In this document: one piece after another, positions 1 through 8,589 of the stretch
How positions within the stretch are numbered: position 1 is the stretch's first letter
Layout of the letters: every line of letters begins with the position of its first letter
Source of the DNA: Segetibacter sp.
GTDB taxonomy: Bacteria; Bacteroidota; Bacteroidia; Chitinophagales; Chitinophagaceae
Reading direction: 5' to 3'
DNA: 64,000 bases
Assembly (NCBI RefSeq): GCF_025963695.1
Contig: NZ_JAOQAH010000068.1
Span: forward strand, 1-64,000
Notes under the pieces: generated by a model
Database searches by the model: none
What the model saw: only the letters and a program-made list of their open reading frames with translations
What the model was told of the DNA's origin: nothing
Made by a program: the position numbers and the translations under genes

Positions 1-255
1 GACAATGTGTTGATTGCCCCTAAAGTCAGCCTTTTATCAGAAGGTCATCCGGTTGAGCCCAGCCAAAGACAATCACTTGTTACAGGTCATATACACATTA
101 AAGCAAATGCTTGGATTGGTGCAGGGGCTACCGTATTGCCGGGAGTAACTATTGGAGAAAACAGTGTTGTAGCAGCAGGTGCAGTTGTGTATAAAGATGT
201 TCCTGCAAATACTGTTGTAGGTGGAGTGCCGGCGAAGGTTATAAAGACGTTGTAA
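1..255 (+). CDS. Sugar O-acetyltransferase, C-terminal part (5' truncated by window edge)
   Basis: The reading frame is open from base 1 and ends at 255, so only the C-terminal 84 residues are visible. They form a left-handed beta-helix of hexapeptide repeats (NAWIGAGATVLPGVTIGENSVVAAGAVV) followed by the family-typical end VPANTVVGGVPAKVIK. This matches the maltose/galactoside/NodL type of acetyl-CoA-dependent O-acetyltransferases, which act in the cytoplasm on sugars. The segment SEGHPVEPSQR is the usual region before the last coils. The acceptor sugar cannot be told from this fragment. Confidence 0.85.
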   Translation, partial: DNVLIAPKVSLLSEGHPVEPSQRQSLVTGHIHIKANAWIGAGATVLPGVTIGENSVVAAGAVVYKDVPANTVVGGVPAKVIKTL

Positions 256-570
256 TGCAGATGTTTTTTTGGGAGCCATCATTTGAATAACTATTAAAAA
301 TGGTTGCGTCGCACACTTATGCGTTTTATTTTCTATTCAGCCTTTATTGCGTTCGATAAACATGTTATACTAATTATGTTTTGCTTTTCTTCCTGATAAA
401 AAAAGAAACAAAAAATCAAGACTGCATAGTAAAGGCTAAAAACGAATACGCCTAAAAAAACAAATGCCCAAGCCACCGCAGCACAAAAGCCAAATCAAGG
501 GAACAAAGAAAGTGACAAGCCAGCCATGCAGGAAGCCTCAGATTAATTAGCGCCTTAAAATAAAAAATAA
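256..570. other. Intergenic region with B-type motif
   Basis: No credible gene is present. The B-type motif lies at 303-322. From about 433 to 546 there is a Lys/Ala/Gln-rich open frame on the + strand ending in TAA at 544. It has no start codon except a very late ATG at 526, so it may be the tail of a decayed gene. The cupin gene probably has its promoter here, but I see no clean Bacteroidota -7 box (TAnnTTTG). Confidence 0.4.
303..322 (+). repeat. Dispersed intergenic motif, B subtype (copy 1)
   Basis: The core GTTGCGTCGCACACTT is intact and the GTAC end is degenerate (ATGC). It lies 48 bp after the acetyltransferase stop, in the same sense. A T-run followed by GGGAGCCATCAT lies upstream, as at several other copies. 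Confidence 0.8.
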
Positions 571-1038
571 ATGAAAACATTATTCACCACAGCAATCACT
601 TCAATAGCATTGCTTCTAACCGGTTGTATGCAAAGTAAAACCCAAGAACTGCAATCCATTTTCCCAAAAGGTGAAGTAGGTGCAGCAGAAAACTTTACAG
701 GAAAGGCCTGGAACACCAGTTTAGTTGACAATGATACAGTCTATAACACCCTTGTAGGTAACGTATATTTTGAGCCAGGGGCAAGAAGCAATTGGCATAT
801 GCATGGCGCTGGTCAAATACTCATAATTACAGATGGTGTAGGATACCACCAGATAAAAGGAGCACCCAAACAAACAATTAAAAAGGGTGATGTAATAAAA
901 TGTCCGCCAAACGTAATGCATTGGCATGGTGCAAGCCCCGATAGAGGTTTACAACAAATGTACATTGTACCAAACACCGAAAAAGGCATCGTACAATGGC
1001 TACATCCCGTTACAGATGAAGAATACAATAAACACTAA
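571..1038 (+). CDS. Cupin-domain lipoprotein
   Basis: This 155-residue protein starts with a lipoprotein signal (hydrophobic ITSIALLLTGC, lipobox cysteine at residue 19). One cupin domain follows, with metal-binding motif 1 as GARSNWHMHGAGQILIITDGVG and motif 2 as KKGDVIKCPPNVMHWHGA; the histidines are in place. Small cupins of this type are often annotated as carboxymuconolactone-decarboxylase-associated or quercetinase-like, and no substrate can be named. The predicted location is periplasmic membrane-anchored. The next gene, a Tat-signal alcohol dehydrogenase, begins 10 bp downstream, so the two probably form an operon acting outside the cytoplasm. Confidence 0.85.
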   Translation: MKTLFTTAITSIALLLTGCMQSKTQELQSIFPKGEVGAAENFTGKAWNTSLVDNDTVYNTLVGNVYFEPGARSNWHMHGAGQILIITDGVGYHQIKGAPKQTIKKGDVIKCPPNVMHWHGASPDRGLQQMYIVPNTEKGIVQWLHPVTDEEYNKH

Positions 1039-1048
1039 AATTCTAACC

Positions 1049-2245
1049 ATGGCAGAACATAACAATAACCACGACAATAACAATTCAAGAAGAAAATTCA
1101 TTCAGCAATCAGGGGTGTTAGGTGCAGGTGTTATGCTTGCAGGTACTGCACCACTTTTTGGCGAAACAACTAAATTAAATAAGGTGAGTGGCAACATAAA
1201 ATCAAAAGGCTATGCAGGTCAAGATGAACATGGAAAGCTAACAGCATGGAACTTTGAACGCAGACCCGTAGGCGACAACGATATTTTAATAGATATTAAG
1301 TTCTCCGGCATTTGCCACTCCGACATACACACCATAAAAGGACATTGGGGTAAACAAGCCTATCCGCAAGTGCCGGGTCATGAAATAGCGGGGATAGTTT
1401 CTGCCATTGGTAAAAATGTAACCAAATTCAAAGTAGGTGACAAAGCCGGTGTAGGTTGTATGGTTAACAGTTGTATGCAATGCGAAAGTTGCAAAACAGG
1501 ACAGGAACATCATTGCGAAACAACAGGAATGGTAGGCACTTATGGAGTACCAGAAAAGTCATCACCTACAGGAATAACACAAGGCGGCTATTCAAACAAC
1601 ATGGTTGTAACCGAGCACTTTGCTATCAAAATCCCTGACAATATAGAATTGAAATTTGCAGCACCCTTGCTTTGTGCAGGCATCACTACTTATTCTCCTT
1701 TGATGCAATACAAAATAAAAAGGGGTGATAAAGTAGGCGTAGTAGGCATTGGTGGTTTAGGGCACGTAGCAATAAAATTGGCAGTTTCAAAAGGTGCCGA
1801 AGTCTATGCTTTCACTACATCGCCTTCTAAAGTAAACGACATAAAAGGCTTTGGTGCAAAAGAAGTAATAGTGGTAGATGCAGCAGATAAATTAAAGCCG
1901 TGGAAAGGCAAAATGGACTACATGATTTCTACCGTTCCGTATGCCTATGAAATGTCAGGTTACATAGATTGTGTAAAACCATTCGGTTACTTCACACAGG
2001 TAGGGCAGCCAATCAATGGCGAACTCATGATCAACAATTTCAACATGATTTTCAACCGTGTTAATTTCAATGGTTCATTAATTGGTGGCATTCCTGAAAC
2101 CCAGGAGGTAATGGACTATTGTGCTAAACACAAAGTGTATCCCCAGGTACAAATAATAAAAGCTGCCCAAATCAACGATGCCTGCGAAAAGGTAGTAAAC
2201 AAAGAAGCGAGATACAGGTACGTAATCGATACCACAACCATTTAG
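1049..2245 (+). CDS. Zinc-dependent alcohol dehydrogenase (YahK/CAD type) with Tat signal
   Basis: The 398-residue protein is a medium-chain dehydrogenase. The catalytic zinc region is GICHSDIHTIKGHWG...VPGHE, the structural zinc cluster is CMQCESCKTGQEHHC, and the NAD(P) Rossmann motif is VGVVGIGGLGHVAIKLA. The order matches the cinnamyl-alcohol-dehydrogenase/YahK branch, which reduces aldehydes with NADPH. I chose the ATG at 1049 rather than an upstream in-frame start at 926, because 926 lies inside the cupin gene and the shorter form begins with a Tat-like signal (NNSRRKFIQQSGVLGAGVMLAG). Export of a nicotinamide-dependent enzyme is odd. Either the cofactor is loaded before Tat export or the signal is cryptic. 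It is 10 bp behind the cupin gene, in a probable operon. Confidence 0.88.
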   Translation: MAEHNNNHDNNNSRRKFIQQSGVLGAGVMLAGTAPLFGETTKLNKVSGNIKSKGYAGQDEHGKLTAWNFERRPVGDNDILIDIKFSGICHSDIHTIKGHWGKQAYPQVPGHEIAGIVSAIGKNVTKFKVGDKAGVGCMVNSCMQCESCKTGQEHHCETTGMVGTYGVPEKSSPTGITQGGYSNNMVVTEHFAIKIPDNIELKFAAPLLCAGITTYSPLMQYKIKRGDKVGVVGIGGLGHVAIKLAVSKGAEVYAFTTSPSKVNDIKGFGAKEVIVVDAADKLKPWKGKMDYMISTVPYAYEMSGYIDCVKPFGYFTQVGQPINGELMINNFNMIFNRVNFNGSLIGGIPETQEVMDYCAKHKVYPQVQIIKAAQINDACEKVVNKEARYRYVIDTTTI

Positions 2246-2285
2246 ATTTACAAGTTTATAAATCAACAAAACCCTCCAACAGCAT

Positions 2286-2314
2286 AGCCCTTACCTTGTG
2301 TAAGGGCTTTTTTA
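2286..2314 (+). terminator. Rho-independent terminator
   Basis: A perfect 9-bp stem (AGCCCTTAC / GTAAGGGCT) with a 5-nt loop is followed by a T-run, 40 bp after the alcohol dehydrogenase stop. It should end the cupin-dehydrogenase transcript. Confidence 0.85.
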
Positions 2315-2345
2315 TTGTACCCGCATTTGTACCTAAATCAACATC

Positions 2346-2365
2346 GTTGTGTCACTCACTTATAC
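2346..2365 (+). repeat. Dispersed intergenic motif, A subtype (copy 2)
   Basis: The motif begins GTTGTGTCACTCACTTATAC and continues into ACTTGTAGA, an extension shared with copy 4 at 6306. It lies just after a terminator in the same sense as the upstream gene, so it is an exception to the usual 5'-side placement of A copies. Confidence 0.85.
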
Positions 2366-2625
2366 TTGTAGAATACTATTCCGCTTTTATTCCGTCGCTA
2401 ATTTTCTTAACGCCTTTTCTGTGAGGTTGGTGGAAGAAAAAAAAGCCCCGACTGTAACCAATCGGATGGCTTAAAAAGAATGCGCCCGCTCCCGGTAGTG
2501 TTCTTCGAACAACTTAAAAGTCGAATGATGACCAAGACTACGCCTGTTCTTCGAAAAAGCTATTTACCAACTAGCCTCTTAGGCAGCATATACTTTACAT
2601 TGCATCCATAAAACTAAAAACAGAA

Positions 2626-2949
2626 ATGGCCAATACAGCGTTTGAAACTATCATAGAACGTTCTTTAAAAATAAGGAATCGTTACCACGAATTAGAACTT
2701 CAACACCACGGTAGCAAGTGGACGGTAGAAGAAGATGCTTTGGCATTTCTTACCGATGCAGGGTTAGTAGGCCGGCATACAATGTCGCAACAGCAGCGAT
2801 GGCCCAAGGCCAATACTGAAACCGAATTAGAACATAAGCTGGGCGAAAGCATCTGGTGGATTATTGTATTAGCCGACAGAATGAATATTGACATCAAAGA
2901 TGCCTTGGAAAATTTCCTTACTAAAACTGAAAATTTGGTCGGGAAATAA
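2626..2949 (+). CDS. MazG-like nucleotide pyrophosphohydrolase-fold protein
   Basis: The 107-residue protein is predicted all-helical. Its C-terminal helix (LEHKLGESIWWIIVLADRMNIDIKDALENFLTKTE) resembles the MazG/dUTPase-like fold, where acidic residues at E-x3-E and D positions bind Mg2+ and a nucleotide triphosphate. The first acidic motif is less clear (EEDALAFLTDAG). I infer NTP-pyrophosphohydrolase-like housecleaning activity, but a non-catalytic MazG-like protein is possible. The gene stands alone and lies between an A motif on the + strand (2346) and one on the - strand (3246). Confidence 0.6.
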   Translation: MANTAFETIIERSLKIRNRYHELELQHHGSKWTVEEDALAFLTDAGLVGRHTMSQQQRWPKANTETELEHKLGESIWWIIVLADRMNIDIKDALENFLTKTENLVGK

Positions 2950-3245
2950 AGCCGTTTCTAAAACCCATATCAGGCAGCGTAAGACGTCCTCATATTACAA
3001 CAATCGGGTAAAAGCGCGCATAGTAGATAAGGCGGAGGAATAGTTATTAAGCTGTGCAAGAGATTATCACCTTGGCAAAGGTGGTCTGCTACCGGCTGAA
3101 CATCTTACAGTGGCGTATACTTTACGTGCCCTCTAATGTTCTCTGAATAACTGATACAGTCCGGCTTTTCATTTCAAAATCTGTAGTGGAAGACATACGG
3201 ATAGCTGCGGTAACACTATATAAGCAGTGGAATAAAGTTATACAA

Positions 3246-3264
3246 GTACAGTGAGTGACACAAC
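3246..3264 (-). repeat. Dispersed intergenic motif, A subtype (copy 3)
   Basis: On the + strand it reads GTACAGTGAGTGACACAAC, one base shorter than consensus. It points away from the YfiR gene that begins at 3738 and faces copy 2 across the MazG-like gene. Confidence 0.8.
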
Positions 3265-3711
3265 GATGCTTAATCACTACTGTCTCGTTAACTTTTAAAA
3301 CAATGACTGCTTTATTTTAGTTGTCTGCTCCTGATTGCTATTAACAAGTAATCACAAATTGCTATCCATACTTGCGTTTTTAGTCCATTTTTACTTTGGC
3401 CATAAAACCGTGTAATTTTTAGATTTTTTCTTATCCATCTTAAAAAAATTCTCAAAAAAAATTCCAGCCACATTTACTCCTTCGTTACAGCGTACTCATT
3501 ATACTTTCAGAATACTAAAAAAAGGAACTTTTTTTCTTTATACTTCACCTCTTATCTTTACCTGACACGCTTGCTACGGTTCAGGTTCCAGATATTTTAC
3601 TTTTGATGCAAGAATTGCATATACTACAAAATATCTTGAACTTTCTTTTTTCAGAAAAAACTTATGTAAAAAGAACCATATAGAAATTCCCGCGTTAAAT
3701 ATTCTTATAAT

Positions 3712-3730
3712 ATGTACGCAAAACGTACAT
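3712..3730. promoter_or_regulatory. Palindrome just before the YfiR-type gene
   Basis: ATGTACG - 5 nt - CGTACAT is a perfect 7-bp inverted repeat ending 7 bp before the TTG start at 3738. It could be an operator or a 5'-UTR hairpin that limits translation. No second copy was noticed in the window. Confidence 0.4.
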
Positions 3731-3737
3731 TTAGACT

Positions 3738-4307
3738 TTGAAAATTGAAGTAACAAATACAATTGGCTATCAAAAATCAAGGTCTGTAAGGGCGTGTACT
3801 GTTGCGCTTTTATTTATAATTTTTTCCTTTCAGTTACACGCGCAAACCTCGCGGGAGTATATTATCAAGGCAGGATTTCTTTACAACTTTACACAATTTG
3901 TAGATTGGCCTTCCAATGCTTTTCAAAATGCTGAAGCACCTTTTGTAATTGCGATATTAGGAGATGATCCCTTTCGTGCTGCATTAGACACAGCGGTGGC
4001 GGGAGAAAAGGTAAAAGGACATTCTATCGTTATAGAGCGATATCAGAACGTAAAGGATATAAAAAATTGCCACATCCTTTTCATCAATCATAAAGAAAGT
4101 ACCAGGCTGAAGGAAATACTCCCTGCACTGCCTAGTAAACACATTCTAACAGTTAGTGATATACCTGATTTCGCAACAACCGGTGGAATGATTCGTTTTA
4201 TAACAAAAAAGAACAAAATCAAACTACAGATAAATTTAAAAGCATCAAAAGAGGCAGAGTTAATATTCAGTTCAAAACTATTGCAGGTAGCAGATATTGT
4301 AAGATAA
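3738..4307 (+). CDS. YfiR family periplasmic protein (DUF4154)
   Basis: The 189-residue protein has a signal sequence (TVALLFIIFSFQLHAQ) and then a YfiR-like domain: YIIKAGFLYNFTQFVDWPSNAF near the start, FVIAILGDDPF, CHILFINHKES, and the C-terminal HILTVSDIPDFATTGGMIRFITKKNKIKLQINLKASKEAELIFSSKLLQVA. In Pseudomonas, YfiR sits in the periplasm and restrains the CHASE8-type membrane enzyme YfiN. Here the next gene, 4 bp downstream, is a membrane histidine kinase with a similar extracytoplasmic module, so I infer YfiR regulates that kinase. The start is TTG, with no better ATG in frame before the signal peptide. Confidence 0.9.
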   Translation: MKIEVTNTIGYQKSRSVRACTVALLFIIFSFQLHAQTSREYIIKAGFLYNFTQFVDWPSNAFQNAEAPFVIAILGDDPFRAALDTAVAGEKVKGHSIVIERYQNVKDIKNCHILFINHKESTRLKEILPALPSKHILTVSDIPDFATTGGMIRFITKKNKIKLQINLKASKEAELIFSSKLLQVADIVR

Positions 4308-4311
4308 TCGT

Positions 4312-6222
4312 ATGAAAGAAAACTTCTCCTCGATACAAAGAAAGCTAATGCGTCTTGTATTAGTAACCAGTGGAGTAGTGTTGTTTCTGGCTTGTGTGGG
4401 TTTTTTCTCCTACGAGTTTTTTACCTACCGTGAGGCAAGTAGAGAAAGGCTAATTACCCTGGGCGAAATTGTTGCAGCAAACAGTACGGCCCCCCTTGCT
4501 TTTGATGCGAGTGATGATGCCACTGAAATTCTACAGGCCCTTAGGGCTGAGAAGCATATTGTGGCAGCAAGCCTGTACGACGAAAAAGGAAACCTTTTTG
4601 CAAGATACCCGTCTACATTTCCAAAATATAATCTTCCCATACATCCAGGAGCAGTGGGCTTCAAATATATTAATGATTACCTCGAAGGGTTTGTACCAGT
4701 AAAACAGGATAAGAAAATCCTTGGCGCTTTATATATCCGTTCGGATATGGATGCTATTTATACCCGGTTTAAGCGGTATGGGTTAATTACTTTACTCGTG
4801 ATAACCTTATCTGTTATGGTTGCCTACTTGCTTTCGCGTCAATTACAAAAGAAAATAGCAAAACCTATACTTGCATTAGCAAGCACCGCACGAACCATTT
4901 CCGAAAAGCACGATTTTACTGTGAGGGCCGAAAAGTTTGGTAACGACGAACTCGGTTTACTAACCGATGCCTTTAATCAAATGCTCACCGAAATAGAAAG
5001 GCAGAACGAAGAAATCACTTCCTTTAACCATGCACTCGAAGCAAAGGTGAACGAGCGTACAGTTGAGCTAGAGCAGGCAAATATTGAATTGAAACTTAAA
5101 AGCGAGTTTGAAGAAACTATTATTGACTCGTCAGTTGATATTATAGCCGTATTTGATAAAGACTTAAAGTATGTTATTTTAAACAAGTATGGCAAAGAAG
5201 TATATGGCCTGCAAGACAAGAATATAATTGGTAAAAATATTCTTGAAGTCTTTCCTCAAATCCGGACTTCTGTTATGTATCGCAACTTACAAAATACCTT
5301 TCACACCGGCGAGATGATGCTCGATCACTATTATAATTCGCATATCTCTGACCGGGTTTTGCAAAACTATTTCATTCCATTACTCGACAAAGATCAGAAC
5401 ATTTACCGCGTACTTGTCATAGGTCATGATATTACTGAAATCAGCAAAGCGCACGAAAAACTAAAACTTTTAAACAAGGAGCTCGAGAAATCAAATCTCG
5501 ACCTCGAACAATTTGCTTTTGTAGCTTCCCACGATCTGCAGGAACCTTTGAGAAAAATTCAAACATTTTCGCAGCTTTTGGTAAAAAAACTGGATGATAA
5601 AGAAGCAATACAAGTGTATTTATCTAAAATTATTTCTTCTGCTGTAAGAATGACGGATCTAATAAAAGCAGTGCTGAATTACAGCCGCCTGTCAAACGAA
5701 AAAGGAGAGTTTGAAGAAGTGGATTTAAATGAGGTGGTAGAAAATATTAAAACTGATTTGGAACTGACCATCGTGGAAAGAGAAGCAGAAATTCGGGTAG
5801 ATGAACTGCCGGTTTTGTATGGCGACCGTTTACAATTGTCTCAATTATTCCTAAATCTAATTAGTAATTCCATTAAGTTTTCAACAAGAAATCCGAAGAT
5901 CTCTATCTCCTATCGGTTACTCGACAACGCGGAAGCGAAACTTACGAATGGTTCTGATAACCATAGCAACTATGCCGAGTTAACTTTTAAAGATAATGGA
6001 ATAGGCTTCGAACAACAGTATGCCGAAAAAATATTCAACGTTTTTCAAAGACTACATGGTAAGCAGGAATACCCGGGAACCGGTATTGGCCTTGCCCTTT
6101 GTAAAAAAATAATTGACAACCATCGTGGAAAGATTTCAGTAAGTAGCGAGCCGGGAGAGGGAACTACATTTACAGTGCTACTTCCTACCAATGCTGCAAA
6201 TGTTCAACTCGCATCATTCTAA
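4312..6222 (+). CDS. Membrane sensor histidine kinase (CHASE8-like, HAMP, PAS, HisKA, HATPase)
   Basis: The 636-residue kinase has TM1 at about residues 13-38, a periplasmic CHASE8-like domain to about 155, TM2 at about 157-175, a HAMP linker, a coiled coil (about 225-265), a PAS domain (about 268-385), and a HisKA domain with phospho-acceptor His407 in FAFVASHDLQEPLRKIQ. The ATPase domain has the N box (FLNLISNSIKFS), G1 (DNGIGF), F box (NVFQRL) and G2 (GTGIGLAL). There is no receiver domain and no response regulator nearby, so its partner is elsewhere. The gene follows the YfiR-type gene by 4 bp. By analogy with YfiR-YfiN, the periplasmic protein should control the sensory half, but the output is phosphotransfer rather than c-di-GMP synthesis. 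Confidence 0.93.
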   Translation: MKENFSSIQRKLMRLVLVTSGVVLFLACVGFFSYEFFTYREASRERLITLGEIVAANSTAPLAFDASDDATEILQALRAEKHIVAASLYDEKGNLFARYPSTFPKYNLPIHPGAVGFKYINDYLEGFVPVKQDKKILGALYIRSDMDAIYTRFKRYGLITLLVITLSVMVAYLLSRQLQKKIAKPILALASTARTISEKHDFTVRAEKFGNDELGLLTDAFNQMLTEIERQNEEITSFNHALEAKVNERTVELEQANIELKLKSEFEETIIDSSVDIIAVFDKDLKYVILNKYGKEVYGLQDKNIIGKNILEVFPQIRTSVMYRNLQNTFHTGEMMLDHYYNSHISDRVLQNYFIPLLDKDQNIYRVLVIGHDITEISKAHEKLKLLNKELEKSNLDLEQFAFVASHDLQEPLRKIQTFSQLLVKKLDDKEAIQVYLSKIISSAVRMTDLIKAVLNYSRLSNEKGEFEEVDLNEVVENIKTDLELTIVEREAEIRVDELPVLYGDRLQLSQLFLNLISNSIKFSTRNPKISISYRLLDNAEAKLTNGSDNHSNYAELTFKDNGIGFEQQYAEKIFNVFQRLHGKQEYPGTGIGLALCKKIIDNHRGKISVSSEPGEGTTFTVLLPTNAANVQLASF

Positions 6223-6873
6223 CCGCAGCTACTTTTGCCTGACTTATTTATAAAATTTTTTTGTAGAAATGTTAGTTTTCTGCTTTTGTAATTCTTCTCA
6301 TCATTGTTGTGTCACTCACTTCTACTTGTAGACTCATTATTGGGCTTACCCCAATTACCAGGAAACCACTTTGTTGCGCCCGTACTATTTTAAAGCCATT
6401 CAACTATTTTTCCGAAAGCAATGAAGCCCGTAGAAATGTTATTATAAAATTGTAAAAGGCGCCCGAAGAAGCAGTGTGATTTATAATAATACCTTCACCA
6501 GGAGCAGTAGCCTTTTCAGAAACAGCTACATACAAATCTTTACCCTAAAAGTTTGAAATGGCCGGGCACTTACAGACTTCAATAAGCCTATACAGCTCTC
6601 TAACAGAGTAAGTTCTGGTTAAACTTAAGAAGGAAGCTTGCATTACATTAGAGCTTGCAAGCACAGCTTCCCTTTTTAAACTGTTCGTCGTTTAAATTTC
6701 AATCTTGCTAATAACTTCAATTTTCATTTCGGCAGTTGGCAGACTGATCAAAGAGCCGTCTTGATAAAAAAAGTTGCATAAAAACTAGCGGTGCTAAGAA
6801 GGTAAATAGTGGCCAGCGTTTGATTTCATCAAAAAGAAATAGCTTTCTGCCTTCCTCATAAATATAACTCCAT
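6223..6873. other. Gene-poor convergent region
   Basis: The 650 bp between convergent genes contain no recognisable coding sequence. An A-type motif lies at 6306. At about 6631-6678 an imperfect inverted repeat (GGAAGCTTGC ... GCAAGC-ACAGCTTCC) is followed by CTTTTT and may act as a transcript end, though it is 400 bp from the kinase stop. Confidence 0.4.
6306..6325 (+). repeat. Dispersed intergenic motif, A subtype (copy 4)
   Basis: GTTGTGTCACTCACTTCTAC continues into TTGTAGA as in copy 2. It lies 84 bp after the histidine kinase stop in the sense direction, the second exception to the usual placement of A copies. Confidence 0.85.
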
Positions 6874-8244
6874 CTATTTCTTTTCAAGTTTTTTTAATTC
6901 CTTCTCAATCCAATCTTTCGATAGCCATTTGTTGGCTAGCATCACTCCCGCTATGTTCTTAGTTTCATCAATATTTGTAAGAGGATTGCCATTTAACAAA
7001 ACAAGGTCGGCAACTGCACCAATCTTAATAATGCCAATATCAGGATTGTTTAAAAACCTTCCGACACTAGCAGTACCTGAACGTAGGGCGTCGAAGGGAG
7101 TTAATCCTGCATCTACCAAATATTTCAATTCCTGATGAACCGAAAAACCAGGCACATCAAAAACTTGTGGAGCATCAGAACCAAGTAACAATCCTACGCC
7201 GTTCTTATTGCATTCGAAGATCAACTTTCTTCTTAAGTCAATGAAATTCTGGATTGACGCAGAACTATACTTTGCATTTTTTACCAGGTTCTTTTTTGTG
7301 TTAACCCAGTTTGCTACCGTTTTAGGGTCCATGTACTTCATTTCTGGTTCGTTAGCCAGCGCATCCGCATCTTTAGCCGGTCCAAACCATCTTTCTGCAA
7401 GTGATTGTGTTGGAACTATCCAAATGGGGCGATCACGAAGTGCGGTAACCAACTTTTGAATTTTTGTGGTATCAGCCTTTTCTGCTAAAAACATTCCGAA
7501 CAACCCATTTTCCTGCTCGTTCGTATTTTCTATTCCGGGTACCAGGCTTTCAACCATTCCATCCATATGATCTATTGTTGCATATCCAGCATCAATAGCC
7601 CGCCACACACCTACATCAAAAGACACATGGCCTGCAAAAGGAATATTCACTTCCTTCGCGGTTTTTTCAATGGCTGCAAATTTTTCTTTTGTAAGACCCG
7701 GATGCAATTTCAGAAAATCATATCCTGCCTTTTTTTGTTGCCTGACCATTTCAGCGCCTGCTTCTATAGTTGGTACACTATTGCCACTAAAAGAAGGGCC
7801 GGACGTGATAAAACGTGGACCTAGAATTTCACCGCTTTGTATCTTACTACGTAACTCCAGGTGTCTTGGATGACCTAACATTCCACGTATCGTTGTAACT
7901 CCGTTTGCTGCAAACAACAATAGTACTTCTTTCATCGGTTCCAACTCATCAATAGGCGGAACATGTGCATGCATTTCTGCCAACCCCGGCATTAGGTATT
8001 TTCCTTTACCATCTATTACAATTGCATTCTTGTTGTATTTTATTTTATCCTCATTTCCCATTGCAACAATCTTCCCATTTCTAACTACAACAACCTGGTT
8101 CAACAGAACCCTTTCTGCATCCATCGGAATAACATTGACCGATTTGAAAACCATGGCCCGACTGACGGACTCTGGGATTGAAACTTCTTGTGCAGCACAG
8201 GAAATTGCAGAAAGCCCGAAAATAAGTTTGAACAGTAGTTTCAT
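6874..8244 (-). CDS. Exported metal-dependent amidohydrolase (imidazolonepropionase/prolidase-like), lipoprotein
   Basis: I placed the start at the ATG at 8244, giving 456 residues beginning MKLLFKLIFGLSAISCAAQ, a lipoprotein-type signal. An upstream in-frame start at 8316 would bury this signal. The amidohydrolase fold is clear: GKYLMPGLAEMHAHVPP carries the HxH metal pair, FAGHVSFDVG and IDHMDG supply further histidines, and LLLGSDAPQVF supplies the active-site aspartate. The end (GKIGAVADLVLLNGNPLTNI type) is typical of the imidazolonepropionase-like group that includes dipeptidases. The substrate is unknown; a secreted peptidase or lactamase-like role is plausible. Confidence 0.85.
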   Translation of the reverse strand: MKLLFKLIFGLSAISCAAQEVSIPESVSRAMVFKSVNVIPMDAERVLLNQVVVVRNGKIVAMGNEDKIKYNKNAIVIDGKGKYLMPGLAEMHAHVPPIDELEPMKEVLLLFAANGVTTIRGMLGHPRHLELRSKIQSGEILGPRFITSGPSFSGNSVPTIEAGAEMVRQQKKAGYDFLKLHPGLTKEKFAAIEKTAKEVNIPFAGHVSFDVGVWRAIDAGYATIDHMDGMVESLVPGIENTNEQENGLFGMFLAEKADTTKIQKLVTALRDRPIWIVPTQSLAERWFGPAKDADALANEPEMKYMDPKTVANWVNTKKNLVKNAKYSSASIQNFIDLRRKLIFECNKNGVGLLLGSDAPQVFDVPGFSVHQELKYLVDAGLTPFDALRSGTASVGRFLNNPDIGIIKIGAVADLVLLNGNPLTNIDETKNIAGVMLANKWLSKDWIEKELKKLEKK

Positions 8245-8353
8245 AAGGCAATATTTGTAATTGGAAAGTGTGAAGAATAAATCTAAGAAAAAGTTATGGA
8301 CCATCTTATCATTCATTTTTCACTTTCGAAAAAGGTACACCTACACCTTATTT

Positions 8354-8540
8354 GAGTTGAATGCCCCCCTCAGACGTAGTTCATGTTACTCGAAAGCCAT
8401 TGAAATAAATGGTAGAATAGCGGTGCTGTACAGCAATAAAGATGATGATGTGAATGAGCTGATGACTTTAAGAACAACGGTTTTTAGCAGAAGCCTATAC
8501 GCACTTTAGGCCGAATATTATCATATATGCCCTGGAATAA
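8354..8540 (+). pseudogene. Decayed fragment of a DUF4159-like protein
   Basis: Two frames together resemble the end of DUF4159 proteins. The first frame reads KAIEINGRIAVLYSNKDDD, matching the typical 'GIEIDGRLAVIYS' strand. A shifted frame then reads EQRFLAEAYTHFRPNIIIYALE and stops at 8538-8540, matching the typical 'fGVNIIVYAL' end. The sequence between the two, including the GCGWE-type part, is garbled, and the N-terminus is missing. I infer a 5'-truncated, frameshifted remnant. Confidence 0.5.
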
Positions 8541-8589
8541 AAGCATTGATAATGTTTCGGCCGCGTTACTATTATCTGAAGTATAAGGT

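Larger units (their letters stand above)
2950..3737. other. Long gene-poor region
   Basis: No convincing gene was found on either strand in nearly 790 bp. It contains the inverted A-type motif at 3246-3264 and becomes very AT-rich after 3300. A short palindrome lies just before the next gene. The first 250 bp have higher GC than the rest and could be remnants of a lost gene, but I recognise no protein family in any frame. Confidence 0.4.

Noticed and set aside
433..546. Lys/Ala/Gln-rich open frame before the cupin gene
   Set aside because: It has no start codon near its beginning and no recognisable family; at most the tail of a lost gene.
926..1048. Upstream in-frame extension of the alcohol dehydrogenase
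   Set aside because: It lies within the cupin gene in another frame and would bury the Tat signal. The ATG at 1049 is the better start.
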